DNA of 6,024 nucleotides from Clostridiales bacterium (GTDB lineage Bacteria > Bacillota > Clostridia > Oscillospirales > CAG-272): contig JAAZGC010000146.1 of the NCBI GenBank assembly GCA_012511425.1, positions 1 to 6,024 on the forward strand. The letters are read 5' to 3'. The notes beneath the pieces were generated by a model. It was not told where the DNA came from. It did no database searches and worked only from the letters and a program-made list of their open reading frames with translations. Of the stretch, positions 1-5,597 are shown in pieces. Each line of letters opens with the position of its first letter. Positions within the stretch are counted from its first letter, which is position 1. Made by a program: the position numbers and the translations under genes.

Positions 1-810
1 GGCATACGCCTGCGCCATCTTCATCAGCATAAGCGAGGCGCGGGGGGAGGCGCCGAGGGAAAGCTTTGCGTGCTTTCTTGTCGCCGAGACGAGCAGCACG
101 ATGTATTTATAGAGTGCCGGCGCGAGATAGACTTTGTCGGCGGCGTCCCTCATTGCGATTATCTTTTCGACGTCGGCGACGGTGTTGACGGTATCGATCG
201 GAGACGAGTCCCGCCTTTCCCTTATTATCTTCATCTCCTCTTCCATCGAGGGGTAGCCCATGCGGAGCTTGACGGCGAAGCGGTCGAGCTGGGCCTCCGG
301 CAGCGGATATGTCCCGACGAAGCCGGTCGGGTTTTCCGTTGCGATAACTATAAAGGGGGCGGGGAGCTGATAGGTTTTGCCGTCAACGGTTACCCGGCGC
401 TCCTCCATTGCCTCAAGCAGCGCAGACTGGGTCTTCGGCGAGGCGCGGTTGATCTCGTCGGCGAGGAGGATGTTGCACATCACAAGTCCCTCTCGGAACT
501 CGAACTGTCCCGCCTGCTGATTGTATATATTGAAACCGGTTATGTCGGATGCCATGACGTCGGGGGTAAACTGCGCGCGCTTGTAGGAAAGCCCGGCGGC
601 GCGGGCGAGAGAAGCGGCAAGCGTCGTCTTGCCGACGCCGGGAACGTCTTCGATGAGCACATGTCCGGACGCCAGAAGCGCCGTTATCAGCATCATAACG
701 ACGTCGCGCTTGCCTACGACAACCTTCTCAATCTCGGCAATAAGGCTGTCGGAGATGCCGTAAAGCATCTCTGCGTTGATTTTGTTTTTCTCGTTCTCTT
801 TATTTTCCAA
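1..810 (-). CDS. MoxR-family AAA+ ATPase, C-terminus cut by the window edge
   Basis: I translated this by hand from the reverse strand; 270 residues are in the window and the reading frame runs off the left edge. AAA+ signatures appear in order: Walker A in EDVPGVGKTT (K61, T62), Walker B in LLADEINRASPKTQSA (D118, E119), sensor 1 ATEN (157-160), the arginine-finger stretch PEAQLDRF (R177), and sensor 2 in LGASPRAS (R257). The wording of these motifs is diagnostic of the MoxR/RavA-like subfamily, cytoplasmic ATPases thought to act as chaperones or activators of partner proteins, often von Willebrand/DUF58 proteins encoded next to them. The usual length is about 310-330 residues, so roughly 50 are missing. 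Start: TTG at 810-808, chosen because AAGGAG lies 8 nt upstream and the protein then begins MENKENEKNK, a short charged leader before the conserved domain; the first in-frame ATG (codon 15) has no comparable site. It has its own promoter directly after the terminator of the preceding gene, so it is probably the first gene of an operon continuing left. The family is certain; the cellular role is not deducible. Confidence 0.95.
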   Translation of the reverse strand, partial: MENKENEKNKINAEMLYGISDSLIAEIEKVVVGKRDVVMMLITALLASGHVLIEDVPGVGKTTLAASLARAAGLSYKRAQFTPDVMASDITGFNIYNQQAGQFEFREGLVMCNILLADEINRASPKTQSALLEAMEERRVTVDGKTYQLPAPFIVIATENPTGFVGTYPLPEAQLDRFAVKLRMGYPSMEEEMKIIRERRDSSPIDTVNTVADVEKIIAMRDAADKVYLAPALYKYIVLLVSATRKHAKLSLGASPRASLMLMKMAQAYA

Positions 811-818
811 AACACTTT

Positions 819-824
819 CTCCTT
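819..824 (-). promoter_or_regulatory. Ribosome binding site deciding a TTG start (MoxR gene)
   Basis: AAGGAG reads on the minus strand 8 nt before TTG at 810-808. No in-frame ATG lies near this site, so the Shine-Dalgarno sequence is what fixes the TTG start. Confidence 0.8.
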
Positions 825-850
825 CGGAGTTGGTTTTAACGACTTTTTTA

Positions 851-879
851 ATTATACCATATATAAGTAAAAAAAACAA
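851..879 (-). promoter_or_regulatory. Extended -10 promoter for the MoxR gene
   Basis: On the minus strand TGGTATAAT (TATAAT at 856-851) is a perfect -10 with the TGn extension. A weak -35, TTGTTT (879-874), lies 17 nt upstream and is part of the U tract of the preceding terminator. The predicted transcription start is about 844, giving a ~35-nt leader. The element is nearly identical to the promoter at 2632-2660. Confidence 0.75.
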
Positions 880-913
880 TGCCGCCGGGAGGATTTTTTG
901 TCCTCCCGGCAGC
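869..913 (-). terminator. Rho-independent terminator after the solute-binding-protein gene
   Basis: A 13-bp stem is formed by 901-913 and 881-893 with a 7-nt loop (894-900). On the minus strand it is followed by ATTG and eight T (876-869). One G-U pair occurs (883/911); the rest are Watson-Crick. It lies about 37 nt after the TAA stop at 950, so it ends the solute-binding-protein transcript. Confidence 0.9.
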
Positions 914-949
914 AAAAATTACGGTGAATTAGTTCGGTTTAACCGCCGC

Positions 950-2464
950 TTAGCCTTCGGCAACCGAATCGAAGTAGTCGAAGACTTTCTGATAATGTGC
1001 GTTCATCTTCTTTTCGTTCTTTGCGTAATGGGATTCCCAGTCGTTTTTGTTGCCCTGGATCAGCTCTTCGAGCCAGAAGGAGCCGCCCGACCAGCCGTCG
1101 TAAACATAGCCGAAATCGAAATAGCGGTTGGCGATGAGCATATCGAGAACCTGAACCGATTCGTTGTCGCGAGCATATTTTACCTTAAGCGCCGTCTCGA
1201 TGTAGACGGGGACAACCGTCTTGTAGCCTTCGGCGTTCAGCGCTTCCATGATAATTCCGGCGCGCTCGAGATCCTGCGTCGTTTTCGGGATTGCGAGAGC
1301 GGCGTGGTTGCCGTCGACGAGAGAACGGTAGTCGACCTGATTTTCATCCCACTTCGGATAAGGGATGATGCCGTAGTCGTCTTCTACTTCGCGGAAGAAG
1401 TCGATAGCCTGGTCGATATAGCCGTTTGCAAAGATGGCTCTGCCGTAGATAAACAGGTCGCGGCCGCCAACGTGAGCATTGTTGGAATCAATCTTGGAAA
1501 CATGTTTTGTGTTGTAGTAGGTGCCCTGGTTTTCCCACATGATCTTATTGAGCTTTTCAACCATTGCGCTCATTTTCGGAGTCGCCATTACTACCGCGAT
1601 ATTGCCTTCGCCATCCTTCTTGCAGATCGGGTTTTCAAACGCCCAGAGATAGGCTCCGACGTTTGAGGCAACTCCGGTGGCGAAGCCGTAGAAGTCTTCC
1701 GGGTCGCGGACGCTGTCGTTGTTGAGGTCCTGGTAGATGTCCTGCGTCAGCTCGGAAAGCTTGTCTATCGTCCACTTGCCGTCCATGACGGTATCGTAAA
1801 TGCCTTCGATGCCGTAAGTCGTCGCCAGCTGACGATTGAAGAACATACAGTAGGTGCGGCCGATTGCGGAAAGGGCATAGTCGCCGATGCCGAGTATCGC
1901 AACGCCGTTGTAAGTAAGGTCTTCGATGTTGGAACGCGCCCACCACGGCTTTTCAAAGTTGATGTGGGGGATATCGTACCAGTTCATGAAGATGTCTTTG
2001 ATTACAAGGGTGCTGACATTGACTATATGCGAGCAGCAGAGGTCGAATGCGTCGTCGCCCGCAAGGACGGCTTTCTGCATGAAGGTGCCGCTGGTTTCGT
2101 AGTCGCTGCAGCTTGCCATTGTAAGCTGCATATTGAAGCGCTCGCCGACGGCGGCGTTGCGGAGGAAGACCGCGTCGTTGATGACGTCTCCGGTCTGTTC
2201 TTCGTTGTAATAATACCAGCTCTGGTCGCTTTCGCAGACAATGCGGTAGTTGTAGCCGTCAAAGTCGGCTTCGGGAAGCTCGTCCGGCACGGCGGTGCGG
2301 GCGTCAAGCTCGGACATTGTCTCGGCGGCGGTGGTTTCCGCCGCGGTCGTATCGGAGCCTCCGGCAGGCGCATCGCTTTTGCCGCAGGCGGAGATAAGCA
2401 CCGCCGAAGCGAGCATCAGCGCGGCAAGCAGTGCCGAGAGAATTTTTCTGTTGATTTTTTGCAT
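950..2464 (-). CDS. Extracellular solute-binding lipoprotein of a sugar-type ABC transporter
   Basis: A 504-residue protein. Residues 1-27 form a lipoprotein signal peptide: basic MQKINRKI, a hydrophobic core, then lipobox I-S-A-C with C27 as the lipidation site. A low-complexity Gly/Ala/Thr/Glu linker (about 34-55) should tether the domain to the outer face of the membrane. The rest is consistent in length and character with a family 1-like solute-binding protein, with many aromatics that could stack on sugars (WYYY, KPWW). DLNNDSVRDPEDFYG at 246-260 is a loop of the D-x-N-x-D-x5-D kind, often seen as a calcium-binding loop in sugar-binding proteins of Bacillota. The role would be to capture an oligosaccharide and hand it to membrane permeases, but no permease gene is adjacent, so it is an orphan subunit in this window; the ligand is unknown. 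ATG 2464-2462 is preferred over an upstream ATG at 2533 because AGAGG lies 8 nt before it and the signal peptide then starts at residue 1. It is flanked by its own promoter and terminator and is therefore probably monocistronic. The beta-helix enzyme gene upstream suggests a shared carbohydrate theme. Confidence 0.88.
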   Translation of the reverse strand: MQKINRKILSALLAALMLASAVLISACGKSDAPAGGSDTTAAETTAAETMSELDARTAVPDELPEADFDGYNYRIVCESDQSWYYYNEEQTGDVINDAVFLRNAAVGERFNMQLTMASCSDYETSGTFMQKAVLAGDDAFDLCCSHIVNVSTLVIKDIFMNWYDIPHINFEKPWWARSNIEDLTYNGVAILGIGDYALSAIGRTYCMFFNRQLATTYGIEGIYDTVMDGKWTIDKLSELTQDIYQDLNNDSVRDPEDFYGFATGVASNVGAYLWAFENPICKKDGEGNIAVVMATPKMSAMVEKLNKIMWENQGTYYNTKHVSKIDSNNAHVGGRDLFIYGRAIFANGYIDQAIDFFREVEDDYGIIPYPKWDENQVDYRSLVDGNHAALAIPKTTQDLERAGIIMEALNAEGYKTVVPVYIETALKVKYARDNESVQVLDMLIANRYFDFGYVYDGWSGGSFWLEELIQGNKNDWESHYAKNEKKMNAHYQKVFDYFDSVAEG

Positions 2465-2472
2465 ATTCTTTA

Positions 2473-2477
2473 CCTCT
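2473..2477 (-). promoter_or_regulatory. Ribosome binding site deciding the start of the solute-binding protein
   Basis: AGAGG (continuing as GT) lies 8 nt before ATG at 2464-2462. It settles the start against an in-frame ATG 69 nt further upstream, which would put 23 non-signal residues ahead of the lipoprotein signal peptide. Confidence 0.75.
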
Positions 2478-2508
2478 GAATTAACAAAAATACCGGATGT
2501 TTCGTTTC

Positions 2509-2528
2509 CGCCGATCGGAATATCGGCG
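2509..2528 (-). repeat. Inverted repeat CGCCGAT-N6-ATCGGCG in the leader
   Basis: A 7-bp perfect GC-rich inverted repeat with a 6-nt spacer, about 45 nt before the start codon of the solute-binding-protein gene. It could be an RNA hairpin or a dimeric repressor operator. No U run follows it, so it is not a terminator. Confidence 0.5.
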
Positions 2529-2566
2529 CTCAAAAGCTGAATATAAGCGTCGGATAAAGCCGGGTC

Positions 2567-2583
2567 ATTAAAATGCTTTTAAT
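2567..2583. repeat. 17-bp palindrome ATTAAAA-TGC-TTTTAAT, operator candidate
   Basis: A 7-bp perfect inverted repeat around a 3-nt spacer, about 42-58 nt downstream of the predicted transcription start of the solute-binding-protein gene. Size and symmetry fit a dimeric transcription-factor site, where binding would block elongation; a short RNA hairpin is the alternative. I cannot name a regulator, and it does not match the CcpA cre consensus. Confidence 0.4.
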
Positions 2584-2631
2584 AAAACGCAAAAACCGCA
2601 TCTGTAAGCCCGGTATGCCGCTGATATTTTA

Positions 2632-2660
2632 ATTATACCACAGATATTCAAAAAAAACAA
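2632..2660 (-). promoter_or_regulatory. Extended -10 promoter for the solute-binding-protein gene
   Basis: On the minus strand TGTGGTATAAT carries a perfect -10 (2637-2632) with a TGn extension. TTGTTT (2660-2655) sits 17 nt upstream as a weak -35 and overlaps the U tract of the terminator of the preceding gene. Same spacing and layout as the promoter at 851-879. Confidence 0.75.
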
Positions 2661-2693
2661 TGCCGCCGAAAGGAAATTTCTCCTTCCGGCGGC
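2650..2693 (-). terminator. Rho-independent terminator after the beta-helix gene
   Basis: A 13-bp stem is formed by 2681-2693 and 2662-2674 with a 6-nt loop, including one U-G pair (2669/2686). It is followed on the minus strand by ATTG and eight T (2657-2650). The hairpin starts about 25 nt after the TGA stop at 2719-2721. Confidence 0.9.
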
Positions 2694-2718
2694 AAAATTT
2701 ACCGTGAGTTAATTCGGC

Positions 2719-3852
2719 TCATTCAATCGCGTTCGTGATCAGCTTTTTAACCTCTCCGCGGTTGCGGATGAGCGGCATTTCCGGGCAGCTGACAAATCTC
2801 TGGGTTGCGTCGTCGATATACAACCGCTCGATCTCGACTCCCGTGTCGATGTCGATGGTTACGGCCTCCGTCTGCGCTTCTTCGATGCGGTGAACATTGC
2901 GAAGGGTTACATTGCCGCATTTTACATCGGGGGCAAACCAGATAATCGACTGCGTTCTGACCGCCCAGTCGTTTACCCCCTCTCCGTATGTTCCGTCGGT
3001 GCTGTCGCGGGCATTCCTGTCGTACTCGGCTTCGTATGTCTGCGGCGCTTTGGAAACGTATATGCCGTCGAGGGTGATGTTGTCAAACCAGACGGGCGCA
3101 CCGGGGATTATGTTGTGGTGGGTGAAAGACACGCCGTTGAAGCGGTAGGTGCCGAAGATGTTGCTTATTTTAACATTGCGCATCCGGCTGCCGCAGGAAA
3201 GCAGCCGCACGGCGGTATAGCCGTTTTCGGCGAAGACGCCGTCGACTTCGATGTTCTCAATGTCTCCCGAATAAATCTTGCCGTTCAGGCCGTCGTCGCA
3301 GTTGAGCGCGACCATATCGTCGTTCGTCGCGCCTTTGATGTTGCGGATATAGCCGTTTCTCGCCCTGCCCTGAACATGAACGCCGTCCATGTTCGGACGC
3401 ATCATGTTGAAGTCGAAGGTGATGTTTTCCACCGTGAAGCGCTCGGCGTCGGATATCTGGATTGCAAAGGCTTCCGGGTCTTTTACGGTAAGATTCCTGA
3501 CGGTCAGGTCAAATACATTGCGGAACTGCAGCGCCGTGCCGTAAAAATATTTTTCCGGGTCATAGCAGCGCACCTGCATGGAGCAGTTGCCGTCCCAGAC
3601 TCCGCCCTCGACTGTGATGTCGTGATTTTCGACGGTATGGTCGGTTATCAGCATCATGCAGTTTGCGCCGTCGGCGAGTTTTACCGTCGCCTGCGGCGCG
3701 AAGGTGAGGCAGGTGCCGCCGCGGATTACGAGCGGCTTTGAAATTATATATCTCCCCTGCGGCAGATAGATATATCCGCGCCCGTCAAGCAGCTTTTGCA
3801 GCGCCGCGGTTGCGTCGAGGGTTCCGTTCGAGAAAGCAGTCAGGTCGTTCAA
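2719..3852 (-). CDS. GH28/pectate-lyase-like right-handed beta-helix protein, cytoplasmic
   Basis: A 377-residue protein. The N-terminus (DATAALQKLLDGRGYIYLPQ, 13-32, continuing GRYIISKPLVI) is the typical opening of Pectate_lyase_3/GH28-related proteins. Repeated short beta coils with N-x-T/I and V-x-N-I-x patterns follow (about 70-345), as expected for a parallel beta-helix. Two GH28-like active-site segments are visible: NMDGVH (154-159, D156) in the place of NTDG, and TNDDMVALN (176-184, D178 and D179) in the place of the double Asp. The later GHG histidine and RIK motifs of true polygalacturonases are not apparent; the matching region reads GYTAVRLLSCGS. The likely role is hydrolysis or another modification of an acidic or plant-type oligosaccharide; the exact reaction is unknown. 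There is no signal peptide, so it should act inside the cell on imported oligomers. Start: TTG at 3852-3850 with GGAGG 8 nt upstream and an in-frame stop just beyond. It has its own promoter and terminator; the sugar-binding lipoprotein gene follows downstream. The fold is secure, the activity is not. Confidence 0.85.
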   Translation of the reverse strand: MNDLTAFSNGTLDATAALQKLLDGRGYIYLPQGRYIISKPLVIRGGTCLTFAPQATVKLADGANCMMLITDHTVENHDITVEGGVWDGNCSMQVRCYDPEKYFYGTALQFRNVFDLTVRNLTVKDPEAFAIQISDAERFTVENITFDFNMMRPNMDGVHVQGRARNGYIRNIKGATNDDMVALNCDDGLNGKIYSGDIENIEVDGVFAENGYTAVRLLSCGSRMRNVKISNIFGTYRFNGVSFTHHNIIPGAPVWFDNITLDGIYVSKAPQTYEAEYDRNARDSTDGTYGEGVNDWAVRTQSIIWFAPDVKCGNVTLRNVHRIEEAQTEAVTIDIDTGVEIERLYIDDATQRFVSCPEMPLIRNRGEVKKLITNAIE

Positions 3853-3860
3853 GTGTCTTT

Positions 3861-3865
3861 CCTCC
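3861..3865 (-). promoter_or_regulatory. Ribosome binding site deciding a TTG start (beta-helix gene)
   Basis: GGAGG lies 8 nt before TTG at 3852-3850. The reading frame is closed by a TAA about 30 nt upstream, with no ATG or GTG in between, so TTG is the only workable start at this site. Confidence 0.85.
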
Positions 3866-3905
3866 GTGTAAATAAATATTTAAATCAGGCTGAATCTCTT
3901 TTTTA

Positions 3906-3934
3906 ATTATAGCGGATTAAAACTGCCGTGTCAA
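3906..3934 (-). promoter_or_regulatory. Perfect-consensus housekeeping promoter for the beta-helix gene
   Basis: On the minus strand TTGACA (3934-3929), a 17-nt spacer and TATAAT (3911-3906) match the vegetative sigma consensus at all 12 positions with ideal spacing. The predicted start is about 3899, giving a leader of about 47 nt. Confidence 0.9.
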
Positions 3935-3944
3935 TAATCATTGA
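3931..3944. repeat. Inverted repeat TCAAT-AATC-ATTGA overlapping a -35 box
   Basis: A perfect 5-bp inverted repeat with a 4-nt spacer covers four of the six -35 bases of the leftward promoter and extends upstream of it. Such a position fits a repressor operator. The region is AT-rich, so chance is possible. Confidence 0.3.
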
Positions 3945-4020
3945 ACAATAACAATTAATCACCGCAAAAAATTTTAATCGTCCCGAAACAATCCCGCCCC
4001 CTGTTATTTGCTCAAATTGC

Positions 4021-4049
4021 TTGATTAAGACGTTTTTTTGTGGTATAAT
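4021..4049 (+). promoter_or_regulatory. Promoter of the GlpA-like flavoprotein operon
   Basis: TTGATT (4021-4026), a 17-nt spacer and TATAAT (4044-4049), preceded by TGTGG, give an extended -10 identical to that of the solute-binding-protein gene. The predicted start is near 4056, so the leader is about 45 nt. It diverges from the promoter at 3906-3934 with about 85 bp between the two -35 boxes; that stretch is AT-rich apart from a C-run near 3994-4001, and I see no other clear site in it. Confidence 0.8.
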
Positions 4050-4060
4050 ACTTTCGTTCG

Positions 4061-4075
4061 TATTTTAATAAAATA
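4061..4075. repeat. Short AT-rich palindrome TATTTT-AAT-AAAATA in the operon leader
   Basis: A perfect 6-bp inverted repeat around 3 nt, just downstream of the predicted start of the flavoprotein operon. It could be an operator, but in such AT-rich sequence chance is quite likely. Confidence 0.25.
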
Positions 4076-4100
4076 ATATTACACAAGGCTGGTTAAATAT

Positions 4101-5597
4101 ATGTCAAACGATCAGCGATATTCCGGAAAGATCTACGACGTCGCCGTTATCGGCGCGGGGATAACCGGCTCGATGACCGCATATAAGCTTGCAAAATACA
4201 AGCTCTCCGTCATTGTGCTGGAAAAAGGCTCGGATATAGCCTCCGGCGCCACCAAAGCCAACTCCGCCATCGTTCACGCCGGCTTCGACGCCGTCCCCGG
4301 CACCCTCAAGGGCAGGCTGAACGCCGACGGCTGCCGCCAGATAAAGGAAATATCGGAAAAACTCAACGTCCATTACATCAACTGCGGCTCCCTCGTCTGC
4401 GCTTTCGGAAAAGCCGACGAAGATCATCTTGACCTTTTATACTCCCGCGGAATTGCCAACGGTGTCGAAGGGATGAGGATAATCCGCGGGGATGAGCTTT
4501 TCGAGCTTGAACCGCGGCTTTCCCGCGAATGCACTTCAGCGCTGTTTGCCCCGACTGCGGGAATCGTCTGCCCCTGGGGGCTGCCCACCGCCGTCTGCGA
4601 AGTTGCCGCAGTCAACGGCACCGACTTCCTTTTCAGCTGCGAAGCGAAAAAAGTCGAGCAGCGTGACGGTTACCTTGAAATAAACTGCGGCGATACGCCG
4701 ATAAGAGCGAGATATATAGTCAACGCCTCCGGTCTCGGCGCCGACCTTCTAGTCGAAAACGACATATTGCCGGACGGAGAAGAAGAGCCGCTCCGACTGA
4801 ACCCCCGCCGCGGCGAATACATGCTGCTCGACTCGGCGGAAGGCGGAATTGCAAAGCACACCCTCTTTGTCTGCCCCTCCGAAAAGGGAAAGGGCATCCT
4901 TGTCTCGCCGACGGCGCACGGCAACATCATCGTCGGTCCCAACGCAAACGAAGTCGACTTCCGCGACGACAGCAGTGTCACCGCCGCCGGGCTTGATGAA
5001 ATCTCGGCCGGAGCGCGCAGGCTTATCCCGGATATCAACCTCCGCGCCTCGATAACTGAATTCGCCGGCGTCCGTCCTACTCCGATGACAAAAGCCAAAG
5101 ACTTTGTGATAAAGGCGTCAAAACAATTCCCGACGCTGCTGCACGCCGCCGGGATCGATTCACCGGGTCTGGCCTGCGGTCCCGCCGTCGCCGATTATAT
5201 AGTCGGCAAACTCGGCGAGATGGGACTTTCCCTCGTCCCGAACCCCGATTTTATAGACAGCCGTCCGCCCTCCCCCTGCTTCAAAACGATGTCGGACGAA
5301 GAAAAGGCTGCGGCGATAAAGGAAAACCCCGCTTTCGGGCGGATAATCTGCCGCTGCGAAACCATAACCGAAGCCGAGATAGTCGATGCGATAACCCGTC
5401 CAGTCGGCGCGCGCGACCTCGACGGAGTGAAACGGAGGGTAAGAGCCGGAATGGGACGCTGCCAGGGCGGCTTCTGCTCGCCCCGCGTCACCGCGATACT
5501 TTCACGGCTGCTGCATAAAGATATGTACGATATAACCAAAAAGGGGCCCGGCTCCGAAGTTCTGAGCCGACCCGAGACCGGGAACGAGGAGGCATAA
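4101..5597 (+). CDS. GlpA-like FAD-dependent glycerol-3-phosphate dehydrogenase with C-terminal [2Fe-2S] domain
   Basis: A 498-residue protein. The N-terminal DAO-type FAD domain shows AVIGAGITG (Rossmann glycines 18, 20, 23), E41 at the end of the second strand for the FAD ribose, and ASGATKANSAIVHAGFD (47-63), typical of the GlpA/LhgO group. EFAGVRPTP (320-328) and AGIDSPGLACGPAVADYI (350-367) are the late FAD- and substrate-site stretches of the family. The C-terminus carries a BFD-like domain with C417-x-C419 (CRCE) and C454-x4-C459 (CQGGFC), the spacing seen in anaerobic GlpA. Expected reaction: sn-glycerol-3-phosphate to dihydroxyacetone phosphate, passing electrons by FAD and [2Fe-2S] to a partner. 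Related 2-hydroxy-acid substrates cannot be excluded. No membrane segment is seen. It is the first gene of an operon: the next flavoprotein gene begins at the base after its stop, as in the clostridial and Thermotoga sets of GlpA-like, pyridine-nucleotide-type and DUF1667 proteins. The ribosome binding site is weak (AAGG about 12 nt from ATG). No glycerol kinase or facilitator is adjacent. Confidence 0.87.
   Translation: MSNDQRYSGKIYDVAVIGAGITGSMTAYKLAKYKLSVIVLEKGSDIASGATKANSAIVHAGFDAVPGTLKGRLNADGCRQIKEISEKLNVHYINCGSLVCAFGKADEDHLDLLYSRGIANGVEGMRIIRGDELFELEPRLSRECTSALFAPTAGIVCPWGLPTAVCEVAAVNGTDFLFSCEAKKVEQRDGYLEINCGDTPIRARYIVNASGLGADLLVENDILPDGEEEPLRLNPRRGEYMLLDSAEGGIAKHTLFVCPSEKGKGILVSPTAHGNIIVGPNANEVDFRDDSSVTAAGLDEISAGARRLIPDINLRASITEFAGVRPTPMTKAKDFVIKASKQFPTLLHAAGIDSPGLACGPAVADYIVGKLGEMGLSLVPNPDFIDSRPPSPCFKTMSDEEKAAAIKENPAFGRIICRCETITEAEIVDAITRPVGARDLDGVKRRVRAGMGRCQGGFCSPRVTAILSRLLHKDMYDITKKGPGSEVLSRPETGNEEA
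5586..5592 (+). promoter_or_regulatory. Ribosome binding site inside the end of the upstream gene
   Basis: GAGGAGG encodes part of the last codons of the GlpA-like gene and sits 5 nt before the ATG at 5598. It is much stronger than the site of the first gene. With zero bases between TAA and ATG, translational coupling is likely. Confidence 0.8.

Larger units (their letters stand above)
844..938 (-). repeat. Terminator-promoter cassette, copy 1
   Basis: This segment aligns with 2625-2718 almost without gaps; the only length change is one base in the hairpin loop. On the minus strand both copies run: a conserved leader (CCGAAnTAAnTCACnGTAA), then TTTTG, a 13-bp hairpin, ATTG with eight T, a variable ~10-nt spacer, and TGGTATAATTA. 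The match extends beyond what a terminator and promoter require, into the ~25 nt before the hairpin, where I count about 21 of 27 identical positions. Common descent or a dispersed intergenic element is inferred. Confidence 0.8.
2465..2625 (-). promoter_or_regulatory. Long (~160 nt) 5' leader of the solute-binding-protein gene
   Basis: The distance from the predicted transcription start (~2625) to the ATG is about 160 nt, against 35-47 nt for the other three promoters here. The leader holds two perfect inverted repeats (2567-2583 and 2509-2528). A CCGGG/CCCGG pair (2609-2613 with 2560-2564) could close an outer stem around the first repeat. I recognise no known riboswitch or T-box, and there is no terminator-like U tract before the ribosome binding site. 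A regulatory role is inference. Confidence 0.4.
2625..2718 (-). repeat. Terminator-promoter cassette, copy 2
   Basis: Second copy of the element at 844-938. Here it fills the space exactly from the base after the TGA stop of the beta-helix gene to the start of the next transcript. Relative to copy 1, one stem pair changes from G-C to A-T on both arms, while two single-arm changes only make G-U wobbles; the loop sequence differs entirely. This pattern suggests the hairpin is kept for its fold. Confidence 0.8.

Noticed and set aside
844..938. Cassette as an insertion sequence or CRISPR repeat
   Set aside because: There is no transposase, no terminal inverted repeats or target duplications that I can see, and no regular spacing of short repeats. 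Only two copies occur, 1.78 kb apart.
70..1666. Long rightward open frames opposite the MoxR gene and the 3' part of the solute-binding-protein gene
   Set aside because: They lie antisense to proteins with clear family motifs, have no ribosome binding site or recognisable domain, cross a strong terminator-promoter region, and arise from codon bias on the real strand.
2509..2528. Inverted repeat as an attenuator terminator
   Set aside because: No T run follows on the transcribed strand, so it cannot act as an intrinsic terminator.
2465..2533. N-terminal extension of the solute-binding protein from ATG at 2533
   Set aside because: It would put 23 residues before a complete lipoprotein signal peptide, and a good ribosome binding site sits before the internal ATG.
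2890..3741. 283-codon rightward open frame opposite the beta-helix gene
   Set aside because: It is antisense to a well-supported gene and its translation shows no family resemblance or start signal.
4029..4040. T run at 4032-4039 as a terminator for rightward transcription
   Set aside because: No stable hairpin precedes it; it is better explained as the spacer of the flavoprotein operon promoter.
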